Source: Adiantum capillus-veneris (lineage: Eukaryota; Streptophyta; Polypodiopsida; Polypodiales; Pteridaceae). Taken from it: a DNA stretch of 60,000 nucleotides. The stretch covers positions 153,802,092 to 153,862,091 of the forward strand of contig CM043943.1 in the NCBI GenBank assembly GCA_014529385.2, given 5' to 3'. The position numbers and the translations under genes are program-made. The notes beneath the pieces are model-generated. The model saw nothing but the letters and a program-made list of their open reading frames with translations, was not told where the DNA came from and did no database searches. Below, in pieces: positions 1 to 10,140 of this stretch (position 1 is the stretch's first letter; every line of letters begins with the position of its first letter).

Positions 1-1
1 G

Positions 2-181
2 ATCATCCTTGACAATGGTTGGATCTACCTCAAAGGAACAGGTTGTAATGTATATGAGGATCGCACTCTTATGCAACAAAATGTACGTCGCAAAGCACAT
101 GAGGAAAGAAGCAAGAAGGTTAAGGTATCACCTCAAGAAGAAAAGCCACTTAAGGAGGATGCAAGTCCACCCAACAAATAG
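2..181 (+). pseudogene. C-terminal tail of probable LINE ORF1 (partial at window edge)
   Basis: Frame 2 is open from the first base and ends at a TAG (179-181), seven bases before the ATG of the endonuclease ORF at 188. The encoded tail is rich in Lys, Arg and Glu and has no domain I recognise. Tight ORF1-stop/ORF2-start spacing is normal in LINEs, and this is the main reason for the call. It could instead be a random open frame. Confidence 0.4.
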
Positions 182-187
182 GGACAC

Positions 188-1483
188 ATGATCTATGAGA
201 CCAACTCACGCTTGCGAATAAGCTTTTGGAATTGTAACGGGTATCCATGGAATGCGGGAATTGGCATTGATGAGCTTACCAATGACTCCGATGTGATACT
301 TCTTGTCGAAACATGGGAGCATGATGCGCAACGAATTCTTGGATTTGACAAATACGATGTGCATTCTTTGATGTGGGCCAAAAATGCAAAGCAACGAAGA
401 GGCCAAGGAGGCGTAGCATGTATGACCAAAAAGGGTTTGAAAGATGTTTCCATTGTCAAAGAAGATAAGTATAAACGCTACTTATGGCTGAAAATCAGCC
501 CACCAAATGGTCAAGTCATGTTTGTGGCCGGTTGGTACATTCCTCACTATGACTCCAACTTGTATGCTTGCTTGAATATGGATAGAGATCAGCCCTTTGT
601 TGAACTAGAGGAAGACATTTCTCATTACAAGGATCAAGGTGAAGTCATTGTTTTTGGAGACATGAATGCTCGCACAAATATGTTACAACACGACACACAA
701 CAAATAGACATGCCGCATGTCTCAAGAAGAATGGATGACTCATACATGTATAATCGAAGTTCTAATGATGCAAAAGAAGTGGATCACTATGGAAAGTCAC
801 TTCTACATATGTGCAATAGTACCGGAATGCTCATTGCAAATGGTGTATCTCTATGGCAAGGCACCAATGACTTTACATGTAGAAAGCGCAACGGTGCTAG
901 CGTGATTGACTATATGTTGTTCTCAGAAGCCACTCTAGAATGCATACAAAGCTTTACACTTGGTGAATGGAATCCGGAATTGGATCATAGGATGTTATGT
1001 ATTGACCTCAAGTGTGATAAACGGTCCGAGCATGTAGCCTCCAATCATGATGTGAATCATTTGTACCTACGTCTAGACTTCAAACGAGCACTTATATATG
1101 TTGATATGGTGGACCAAATGTTAAGCATGATAGAGCATCAAGAGAGCCCAACATTAGAATGCAAGTGGAAAGTTTTCAAAGAAGTAATTTTCTCTTGTGC
1201 GAAGGAATGCTTTTTGGTGAAACACATGTCTTGCAAAAGGTCTAAGAAGGGTAGCACCAAGAAGAAATGGTTTGACATGGAATGTAGTCAAGCCCAAAAA
1301 CACTTGCTAAGATTGGATGCAATCAAAGACAAGGAAGTTTACTTGGAATGTTCACACACATACAAAGCACTTGTTCAAAAGAAGAGGAGAAGGTGGGAAG
1401 TCGAAAAACAACTTCTTTTAGCACAAGAGAAAGCACATGCATGTGGCAAAGTTTTGGCAAAATCTAAAAGGCAAGCGCGTTGA
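188..1483 (+). pseudogene. LINE ORF2, endonuclease portion (EEP superfamily)
   Basis: The 431-residue frame contains the endonuclease/exonuclease/phosphatase motifs used by LINEs to nick target DNA: WNCNG near residue 15, the metal-binding Glu in VETWE near 41, FGDMNAR near 157-162, VIDYMLF near 239-244 and LDHRM near 265-269, the usual SDH-like site. Catalytic residues look conserved. The frame ends in nonsense after about 1440, where the reverse transcriptase continues in another frame, so a one-base indel has split one ORF2. Confidence 0.85.
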
Positions 1484-3568
1484 GAGCTTTGGTGACTTGA
1501 CTCTTGAGGATATGTATATGCATTGTAAGAACCTCTATGAGCAGCGCAATGTTGATAAGATGGAGTGTTGTAGCTCCCTTCCGTTTATGTCTCCCATCTT
1601 TACCATTGAAGATGTATGCCGCGCGCTTGAGAAACTTGCTACTCGCAAGGCAGGTGACCTTCAAGGTGTCAAGGCTGAAATGATTAAATGGACAAGCAAG
1701 AAAACACGATATTGGATATGCGATATGTTTAACCTTGCACTTCAGTATGGCATGCCTCATGATTGGAGTGCAAATTGGATCAAACCTTTGCACAAAGGAG
1801 GAGATGTAAACAATGTGAACAACTATCGCACTATAATGGTTGGTTCTTTAATGGAAAAGTTATTTGGATGTATCATGGAGATGAAGATAAGTGAATGGGC
1901 TGAAAAGAATGGCAAACGTGCACTTGGCCAAGCAGGTTTTCGAAAGCATCATAGCACTATTGATCACCTTGTCACTCTTCGAGTTCTTATGGAAGCGTCT
2001 CGATTGAAAGGAAAAAAGTTGTATTGTTGCTTTGTGGATTTCAAGAAAGCTTTTGACATGGTACCGCGAGGAAATCTTTGGAGACATATGCAAAGCCTTC
2101 AAGTGCCGAGAGAATTTATGCATGCAGTCTTTCGCATCTACCAAAAAGTGATATGTCGATTACGTATGGGAGATGGAATTTCAGAATTTTTTGCAAGCAC
2201 TATTGGTGTCAAACAAGGATGCCCACTTTCCCCAACCCTCTTTGGGCTACTCATTGATGAATTGGAATGCATGGTTCTTGACTTTATGCAGCAAGAAGGC
2301 ATAGAAGAGGTTAAGATTGGAAATGCGGTGATCATGCTTTTGCTTTATGTCGATGATGTAGTACTCTTGGCACATACCTTAGAAGATGCACAAAAGCTTA
2401 TGAGTGTCTTGGAACGCTTTTGCCTACATAGCGGGCTGATCGTGAATGGATCCAAAACCAAGGTTATGCTTGTAAAGACCCTCAATGATGAAAATCCATG
2501 CATTTTATATAACAATGAGAAACTTGAAGTGGTAGATCACTTCAAGTACCTTGGGCCTGAGATTCCATCCATTCATAAATGGAAGGATTGTGCAATGCGT
2601 CGCTTGGAAGCCGGAAAGAGGGCCTATTATGCATTTGAGAACATGTGCAATGCAGGAGAGATGAAGTGTTGGGCTCTCAAAAAGTACCTCTTTGACACAT
2701 TGGTGACACCGGTGCTTCTTTATGAAGTGGAGGTGTGGGGTGGAAGCATCGGGAAGTCTACTTGGAAAGAGTTTGAGAATGTCCAAAAGCATTTTCTCAC
2801 CAACTTTCTCCAAGTCAAGACACAAACACCCTACATGCTCTTACTTCTTGAGTCCGGATTGCTTCCCATTGAGGTCTTGGGCATGCAAAGGGTTGTGGAG
2901 TACATGCGTAAGACACAACGTAGCCCTTTGCATCGACTTCCTAGAATCGCATATGAAGCAAGTCAAATGGTTCAAAAGACATGCAAGAGCAAAATACTAA
3001 GTTCGGGATGGATGCTTGATATCAAGAAATGGTTTGGAACATGGGATGCATGTCACTTGGTCAAGGATGCGTCGATCGACTCCCAAGTTAATGAGGCCTT
3101 CTTACAACACCAATGTATCATGGCTTGGGAGAAATCCGGAGGTTCTCGCTTCAGCCACTACACCACACACGTTGCCCCAAACTACAAATCTCTCTTCTTC
3201 TCGGAACGAGGTAACCGAACCCATTCCTACATCCTTGAGCCCATCCCGTTGAGTGCGATCCAACCATTGCCTCCATTCGTCTTAGCTCCCATTCTCTACG
3301 CTGCGAGACAGGACGTTGGGGCACTGGCGAGGAGTGTCATCGACTTTGCACCTTATGTCCTCGTCAAGTGCGAGAGTGTGAGTACCACACACTACTTGAG
3401 TGCTCAGCTTTTGACCACATTAGGTCCTCTTTTCCCCATATATTCAGCCATGATCTCTCCCTATATACCTTCCTCTCCCAACCACGATGTGGACTCTCTA
3501 TTGCGACGCTCATTTCAGCCATTTTTGAGCATCGAGAATCACTTATGAACTCCACTCACACCACGTGA
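1437..3568 (+). pseudogene. LINE ORF2, reverse transcriptase and C-terminal zinc motif
   Basis: Reverse transcriptase blocks are plain: the DFKKAFD catalytic motif (about residues 201-207), GCPLSP (261-266) and the catalytic YVDD (304-307); most LINEs have YADD or FADD. The connection region follows. Near 3265 the coding frame shifts. In the new frame (about 3272-3568) there is a GRW motif followed by a C-x2-C...H...C arrangement and a short C-terminal tail ending at 3568, as in the terminal zinc finger of LINE ORF2. Two frameshifts relative to the upstream endonuclease mark it as a pseudogene. Confidence 0.88.
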
Positions 3569-3621
3569 CATTTTCATTTGGTCCCATAGGTCATATTTGA
3601 CCTCCCAAGACGATAATAGAA

Positions 3622-3624
<3 letters not shown>

Positions 3625-3678
<54 letters not shown>
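3625..3678. repeat. (TC)n microsatellite
   Basis: About 27 uninterrupted TC units lie just after the LINE. The run belongs to the same composite sequence found near 4420-4455, where a CT run precedes the conserved terminal block. Confidence 0.95.
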
Positions 3679-3679
<1 letters not shown>

Positions 3680-3680
<1 letters not shown>

Positions 3681-3770
3681 GGCCCATCCGCCCGTCGGAG
3701 GCATCTAAGAATGCCACGTGTCAAGGGGGGGAGGTGGAATCCCCTCCCCCATTATCTATTAGTATAGATA
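3680..3770. mobile_element. Terminal block of a short TIR element, first copy (partial)
   Basis: The block from 3680 to 3770 is repeated nearly identically at 4463-4549: GGAGGCATCTAAGAA, then CCACGTGTCAAGG, a G-run/C-run hairpin (GGGGGAGG pairing with CCTCCCCC) and the terminus TTAGTATAGATA. Only this end is recognised; the other end was not found, so the copy is partial. Confidence 0.55.
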
Positions 3771-3784
3771 AATATCTATACTAA
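3759..3784. repeat. Near-perfect palindrome at the junction of two element copies
   Basis: TTAGTATAGATA, two A residues, then TATCTATACTAA: 12 bp arms and a 2-base centre. It is the right terminus of the first copy abutting the left terminus of the second. Confidence 0.9.
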
Positions 3785-3785
3785 G

Positions 3786-3823
<38 letters not shown>

Positions 3824-4418
3824 GTGATCTTGTTGCTCATAGGTACGTCTGTGTGGGCCGTGGCAATTGCAACCGCCAAGCACCTAAGTAAAGCAGTGGC
3901 TATTGCCAGCCTAGAAAAGGATCTTCATCATGGCTGTGGCTTGAAGCATGTGCAAGCAACGGGGACGATATTGACCTGCAACAACACGATAAGGAGCATC
4001 AGCATGAGTCACTTGCCGTTGCTGCGCACCATAGGAGCTAGCCTACCTCACAATGTAGCGCTCAATATCATCCAACCTCTCGCCCTGCGGCCATGGAAGA
4101 TCCTATGCAACTTCAGCAGGTGCGCACAAAGCAAGTGAAGCGGAGAAGGAAGACCTAGGAAAAGGAAAAGGGGACTCGGGAGAGCGGGAGAGAGAGAGAA
4201 AGAGAGAGAGCCTTGCAGGTGATGGCCACCCTGTAGTTAATCACTCCTCTTCAAAGATATTAAATCCCCGCAGCCCGTCTCTTTCTAACCGTCCTCTCCC
4301 AAGGACACGTGTGAAGGTCAAATCGGAAGAACTCCTCCCTCTCAGTCTTCCTTTTGTTTTCGGAGTCGGGTCCCTCTCTCTCTTCTTCTCCCTGTCTCCC
4401 TCATCGGACCGCATAAAT

Positions 4419-4456
<38 letters not shown>

Positions 4457-4549
4457 CCCCAGCCCATCCATCCAATGGAGGCATCTAAGAACGCCACGTG
4501 TCAAGGGGGGAGCCGGAATCCCCTCCCCCATTATCTATTAGTATAGATA
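3773..4549. mobile_element. Short non-autonomous element with terminal inverted repeats (777 bp)
   Basis: It starts TATCTATACTAA and ends TTAGTATAGATA, a perfect 12 bp inverted pair. Inside the left end is a (GT)n(GA)n run (about 3786-3824) and inside the right end a (CT)n run (about 4420-4455), followed by a GC hairpin close to the terminus. There is no convincing gene; open frames within are low complexity. No clean target duplication was found. The 3' hairpin, terminal pair and microsatellites would also fit a Helentron/Helitron2-like element. The superfamily is unresolved. Confidence 0.5.
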
Positions 4550-4604
4550 TTTAGTTCCCTAATGTCTACCTATTACAATATAAGGTATGAGTGTCTTTAA
4601 CAAA

Positions 4605-4690
4605 AGGGAATTGGCCTAGCCGTAAACGGGTTGGCTTTTGGGTGCACTAGGCATGGTTCAATGCCTGCGGTTATCAAGGGATCTCCAAAA
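4605..4690 (+). mobile_element. tRNA-like SINE head (candidate)
   Basis: An A-box-like stretch (TAGCCGTAAACGG, about 4617-4629) is followed about 26 bases later by a B-box-like GGTTCAATGCC (4655-4665). This is the order and approximate spacing of an internal RNA polymerase III promoter in tRNA-derived SINEs. Both boxes are degenerate, and the body and 3' end of a SINE are not delimited. It could also be tRNA-gene debris. Confidence 0.3.
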
Positions 4691-4767
4691 ACTATAACTA
4701 ATTTAATTAGCCATTCGTAGTTTCACATTACAAAGGAGTTTATACTGACACATTCATGGCTTAATCT

Positions 4768-5888
4768 TTGAGACAAGCATATGACAATCGGCAGGATCAA
4801 GGAGGTAGCTATCCTCGGTCACACGAGCAGCCCGGGGGTCACGTGTTCCGACTACATGCTCTCGGTGTGTTTGTGGGGCAGAGCACTTCCGACGGGGCTC
4901 TCGGACCCGAAACGAATGAGGGGGGCAAGGGGGGCCATGGAGGGACCACGTCGGTCATGAGCAACGGCCCGGCCACTCATGGGTGTAAAACGGCCGAGCA
5001 CGGATGGGTGGCCATTTTGCGGCACCGCGTGGCCGCTGCCACGGAGGAGGTGGGCTGGGCACGTGCCGCCGCACAGAGTCCCATTACAAAGAAACCCACC
5101 AACACTCGGTTGAACGGCAGGATGCAAGCTGCCGCATGGAAGCACGTCGTTGACATGAGACGCCTCGGGCCAAAAAACGTGGAGGGCGGGGATCGAGATC
5201 CGGGGTGCACCGAAGGCCGGCTTCGTCCCACAGACGCGGCTCCGCCTCCCATAAATGGGTTGACGGGGCCGCAACGCTTCTGACGCTATCCTCATCGTCT
5301 TGCATAAAAACGTCCCGGGGTCGGGCCGGGGCGAGGCACGGAGGCCACCGCGAATGCGGCTCCACCGACTCGCGCCGAGCACCACTCTGTCAAGAGCCAC
5401 ATGTCACACTGTCGAGGACAAGCCCGTCGGGTCGACCGTAGCCCAATTCCAGCTAGGCACACAGGGGGTCGAGACCCTCCGTATCGAGACAAGCCGCACA
5501 TGAGCTTGCGGCGGGGAGAACACCCGCCAGCTTCCTTGATCGCGTCGATGCCCGGATGGGGGCTCACCGGCAGCGGGGCGCCAACCAGGGACCACGACTC
5601 GCCGTCTCTCATTGCCTACTAGGCTCCGCAGAAGCCCCGAGCGCACCGAGTACCCGTGAGGCCCGAAAACGGCCAAGCCCATCGGCAGGGGATAGCCTTG
5701 GCAACTCGCTCTAGAGGGGATTGCTTCCCAACGTCACAAGAGGGGTGTGGGGGCATCTACAGCCTCACCTCGCCCTTCCCTCGCTCCTTGGTCTGCCCCT
5801 TTCCCGTCTCAACCAAGCACCACTACCCTTATAGTTGCGCACAATTCGGTGAGGGCCGGCGCACTCGCTGTCTGGATAGAAAATTACA
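4768..5888. other. GC-rich segment without recognisable gene
   Basis: Composition changes abruptly from the AT-rich surroundings. Long frames are open on both strands and overlap one another, as GC-rich non-coding DNA does. None shows a recognised domain or hydrophobic pattern, and no rRNA-like sequence was seen. The origin is unknown; it may belong to an unrecognised repeat whose right end grades into the G-rich array. Confidence 0.5.
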
Positions 5889-6200
5889 GGACTGTGGGGT
5901 TTGGATGCGATGAGCCGGCGGTGTGAGGGGCTGCGGAGCTGGTCACGCGGGGGTTCCAGCAGCTGCCATGGGAGGGGCAACGGGGCCGTGCCGCACACGT
6001 CTCAAGGAATGGGTGGGGGTGACCCGAGGCAGTGCCAGGGGCATCCCAAGGGCCGACGGGGCGTCCTGGGGGTGCCCCGAGGGTGTGCTGCGGGTGCTAT
6101 GGAGGCGTCTCGGGGGTAACCATGGGCACTCTCGGGGGGCTAACGGGAGTCTCGAGGTCATGCCGGGCCCCACCATGGGGCCGGCGGGGGCATGCCGGGG
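5889..6200 (+). repeat. G-rich degenerate minisatellite, left part
   Basis: The + strand is a run of GGGG/GGGGG tracts separated by short words such as CGTGCC, GTCTCG and GGTGACC. The same vocabulary fills 14885-15900 on the other side of the gypsy element. It ends at the junction with gypsy gag-derived sequence at 6201-6206. Confidence 0.7.
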
Positions 6201-6203
6201 GAG

Positions 6204-7098
6204 AGAGCTTTAAGCTTCGCCATTCGGTGAGTACTTTGTCTTTGGCATCGGTGGCCAACAATTACCTCATAATGGAAGCTCTTAAAGCCTTCCATGTTCG
6301 TGGAGATTCACCATTGGCTCGTAGGCTAGACCACCATTGTCTGGCGGACTTTTGAAAGTGCATAGCTACATGGCGTAGCTTAGAGGACTCCGTGAAGCCC
6401 TCATCTCCAAACGCCGCATCGAATTGCTGGATAAAAGCCAAGACTTTGTCCGTAGCACCAAAGGTACCATCATAGGTAAGGAAAGAGATGCTCTTCCCTC
6501 CCTCTTTGAATTTCTTCAACTTGGACTACCTCTTCCATGCGGCATAGGATTTCCTATGGCCTCTTCTTTTTGATGGTTCAAAGGTTGCACCATCACTTTC
6601 TTCAGAGGGTGAAGAATTTGAAGAAGGTGGAGAAGCCTTTTTCTTGTCTTGATCTTTGTCATCTTCACCATAGTTTCCATAAGAGGAAGAGGATGAAGAA
6701 GATGGAGAAGAGGGTGTCCTCTTTCTTGCCTTTTTCTTCTCTTGCTTTTTATCATCCCTCTTTGAATTGTGGTGGGGAGAAGAATATGATGGTCTTCTCT
6801 GCTTTGGTGGTGATGGAGAGCGTTTAGCCTGCCGTCTTCGTGGAGCCATCTCCGCCGAGGTGGCGGGAGATTCGCTTCTTTCTCATTCCTTCAGTGGAGG
6901 CTCTTGAGTTCTCCTTTGGGAAGGAGATACATCATCAAGAAGTAAATTCTTCAGCCCTTCATAAGGATTCTCTTCTTCTTCCCGAATCGGAGAGAGACCT
7001 CTTTTGGTAGTCTCACAAGGAGGCTTCCTAGGTGTTCTCTCTTCATGGTGATTAGCTTGGAGAATCCCGTGAGCACGGAGCTACCGTTGCACTTCACC
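6204..7098 (-). pseudogene. Duplicated gag fragment fused to the truncated 3' LTR
   Basis: This stretch is nearly identical to about 11684-12591, the gag gene of the same element, in the same orientation. It covers the basic, Ser/Pro-rich region and the start of the capsid-like domain (the part with the QFDAAFGDEGF words). It departs from the gag gene at the GCACTTCAC word and enters LTR sequence at 7099. Small indels and stops show it is non-functional. The arrangement looks like reverse-transcriptase template switching or an unequal recombination product. Confidence 0.8.
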
Positions 7099-7546
7099 TA
7101 GGGAGCTGACATGTGTCCCTAATTCCCTTTGTGTAAAGAGAGCATGTGTGTGTGTGTGTGTGTGTGTAGCTTTCTCTCTCATCCCCTACTAAATGGGCTC
7201 GCCCCCTCCTTTGTAGGCTTTGAAGAAGACTTTTGTACACACACTAAGCATCCAATTTTCCCTAGGGTTGACCTTTGGACACAACCTTTGAATTTTGGAA
7301 CCTTAGTATTTTGGAAGTCTTAATGGGCTGAACCTTAGGGTCTTTTTAGCCCATTGTTGCACATGGCTCTTTTGCAGATGCCCCCCCCTTTTGATCCCTA
7401 TTTTCCCTCCTTTGGATCCCTACTGTGGCCAGTCTACTAGCTTAACCAATATTCTAGCTTTTTCTCCCCTGGTACCTCCCCACATTAAATGATCAGTTTA
7501 ATATGAGAAAATCATTTAGAAGAATTAGATATTGATTATTATGACA
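7099..7546 (-). repeat. Partial 3' LTR of the gypsy element
   Basis: It matches 14437-14884 almost base for base, including the (GT)n run (about 7144-7167) and the terminus ending ATGACA. On the minus strand this is the start of U3; the remaining 1,150 bp of the LTR are absent. The inner edge is precise and abuts the polypurine tract. Confidence 0.88.
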
Positions 7547-7562
7547 TTACCTCTCTCTTGAA
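7547..7562 (-). other. Polypurine tract of the gypsy element
   Basis: The minus strand reads TTCAAGAGAGAGGTAA immediately upstream of the 3' LTR terminus. Purine-rich sequence at this place primes plus-strand DNA synthesis in LTR elements. Confidence 0.75.
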
Positions 7563-7968
7563 ATCATAGTCTTCCTCGACTATGGTGTAGAGAAGATAAA
7601 GCATATTCATAAGTCCTTTTCTTAGCGGGTAGAGGATCCCTATGTTACCCTACGACATCATTCCATAATGGATGACTAGTCCATTTGGCGCTTGAGAGCC
7701 TGAGGCTGCCGCAAGCATGTCTGCACATTAGTCCTATCAGTCTTCCATAGTAGAGTGACAAGCTCTACTTGGTGTTTGGGAGACGTCGTCTTCGCAAACT
7801 TGATCTAAGCATGCATACTACTTCATTTTTGTGCACAAATAAAGAAAAAGAGAGTCTTATAAGACAAAAATTTTGTTCATTTTTAACATTTTGTACATTT
7901 GCTTACTCTTGGGAAGCATTGTAAGCATTGACAAGGTTTAGGTTATCCTTTAATTGTATGCCTTGCAT
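7563..7968 (-). other. Gypsy 3' untranslated spacer
   Basis: About 400 bases between the end of pol and the polypurine tract. AT-rich, no open frame of note, no recognised motif. Confidence 0.6.
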
Positions 7969-10140
7969 CTATCTAGCATCTTCAAAAGGATAATTCTTAA
8001 AATTAATAAGATATCGTCCGATAGTCTTACCGCCTCTTAATACCTTGTCTTCATGTCGGAGAATGGACTCGGGCCGCAGCACCTCCTCTTGGTCCTCGAT
8101 CTCCGGTGGGTCTTCAATAGTTGGTTCTTGAGGTGGCTCTCCTTTGTAAGGCTTAAATAGGCTCACATGAAAAGCATTGTGTATGAGCCAATGATTGGGA
8201 AAATTAAGTTGATAGTCCATGTCATTGATTGGCCTAAGAATCTGGAAGGGAAAGGCTTGGGCTCTTCTGTGCTTGTCAGCAGCAGCCTTTTGCCTTTGCT
8301 GTGAGATAGAGATAGCATCTTTAATCTTTTGAAAAGATTCTTGTAGGTCTCGGCTATACTCGTTTGCAGCGAAGATCTTCCCATGTACCTTAAGTAGCAA
8401 GGGACTTTTTGATCTTCCCTCAATTACCTCGACAGGTGCTTTTCCCGTGGAAGTATGTACAGTGTTATTGTAAGCATATTCCACTAAGGGTAAGTACTTC
8501 TCCCATTGGGATCTTTGATCTACTTCCGTTACATAGGCTTTTAGTAGATCGAGAATTGTTAGGTTAGCTATTTCACTTTGGCCATCCGTTTGTGGATGAT
8601 AGGCCGAAGATAAATTTAGCCTTGTCCCTAAATTCTCAAAGAGACCCTTCCAGAAATTACTGGTCATTCTAGGATCTCTATTCGACACTATGGACATTGG
8701 CAAGCCATGGTATTTGAAAATTTGTGAAATGAAGAGGGTTGCCATTTGATAGGCTTTGATAGTCTTTTTGACAGGTATAAAATGAGCTTGTTTACTGAAC
8801 CTGTCTACTATCGTCCATATTCCCGTATTCCCATGGATAGACTTAGGCAATCCAAAGATAAAATCCATGGATATGCTCTCCCATGGTGAATTAGGGATTG
8901 GCAAGGGTTGAAGCAATCCAGGTTGCTTCCCTCTATCAAATTTTGTCTTTTGACATACCACACATTTGGAAACATACTCTTGTATGTTCACTTTCATGGT
9001 AGGCCAATAGAAATATGTTTCAATTCCCTTTAAGGTAGACTGAATCCCTCTATGCCCCGCATACGGGGGAGCATGAGATTCATACATTACTTTCTCACGT
9101 AGTGAGTTAGTAACGCATAGTCTATTGCCATAGAGAAGATAACCATCTTGTAAAGTAAATGGTTCTTCTTTCTTCCCTAATGCAAGGGCTGAAATCACAT
9201 CTCTAAAATCGGGATCAATAGCATACTCATCTATCATTGAAGATAGATCATTGTGAGTTGCTATGGAAACCGCATTCACTCTCGGCCGTCTTGAGAGTGC
9301 ATCGGCTACTTGATTATGCTTGCCAGCAATGTGAGCAATATGAAAATGAAATTGCGGAAGGAAATTTGCCCACCTCATTTGTTTGTCAGAGAGCTTGGTC
9401 TGCGTCATGAAGTACTTAAGACTTTGGTGATCCGTTCGCAGAATGAAAGGAGTCCCCAATAAATAGTGCTTCCATGAGTCTAAGGCATGTAGAACTGCAA
9501 GGAGTTCCTTTTCGTATATGCCTAGAGCTTGCTCAACAGGGTCGAGCCTTCGGCTCTCATAGCCTATGGCGTGCCCTTCTTGGAGCAAAACAGCTCCAAG
9601 GCAATCACCACAAGCATCACATTGGACCTCAAATGGTTTTGAGAGATCCTGTAGTGTAAGCACAGGTTGAGAGATAAGCTTTTCTTTAAGCTTTTCGAAA
9701 GCATTGTTCTCCTTTGCAGACCATGTATACCTAACGCTTTTCTTTGTTAGGTCATGTAATGGTCCCGCAATTCGTGAGAACTTTTCTATGAAGCGTCTAT
9801 AGTATGCACACATACCAATGAAGCTTCTTAGTTCATGAAGATTCCTTGGTTTAGGCCATCCTTTTATTACCTCTAACTTGGATGGATCCATTTGGATGCC
9901 ATCTTGAGAGATAATGTGACCTAAATACTGAATCTCTTGCAAGAAAAATTCACTTTTCTTTCGATTAACATAAAGTTTATTCTCTCTTAAAACTTGAAAT
10001 ATTACCTGGAGGTGTTGCTTGTGTTCCTCCAATGAATTAGAGTAGATGATAATATCATCAAAGAACACTCCAGTGAAGGTTCGATGAGGCCTGAACAGCT
10101 TCTGCATCAAGCAGTTGAATGTGGTTGGTGCATTGGTCAA
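7969..10140 (-). pseudogene. Gypsy pol, C-terminal part: reverse transcriptase, RNase H, integrase, chromodomain-like tail
   Basis: The 723-residue frame begins within reverse transcriptase: the FFDDII catalytic motif is at about residues 26-31 (D28, D29). RNase H carries D174 and RTDHQSL near 235. Integrase has the HHCC zinc site (H356, H363, C393, C396), D426, then SNRD at 486-489 where most relatives have SDRD, and E523. So the second catalytic Asp position appears to be Asn (N487). The tail (ESILRHEDK...GRYLINFKNYP) resembles a chromodomain but ends early. It is one frame away from the upstream segment because of a single-base loss in the codons before GLTNAPTTF. Confidence 0.92.

Larger units (their letters stand above)
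2..3600 (+). mobile_element. Non-LTR retrotransposon (LINE), 5'-truncated by the window edge, frameshifted
   Basis: Order seen: tail of an ORF1-like frame, an apurinic-type endonuclease, a reverse transcriptase, then a C-terminal Cys/His motif. That is the standard layout of an endonuclease-bearing LINE. The coding frame shifts at about 1440 (between endonuclease and reverse transcriptase) and again at about 3265 (before the Cys/His motif), so this copy is dead. No clear poly(A) tail is seen; a (TC)n run begins at 3625. The clade was not determined. Confidence 0.9.

Noticed and set aside
3788-4138. 116-residue ORF in the short TIR element
   Set aside because: It starts in a GT/GA microsatellite and shows no domain or codon pattern.
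4768-6355. Many overlapping long ORFs on both strands in the GC-rich stretch
   Set aside because: High GC removes stop codons from all frames; the products are low complexity with no recognised domains and conflict with one another.
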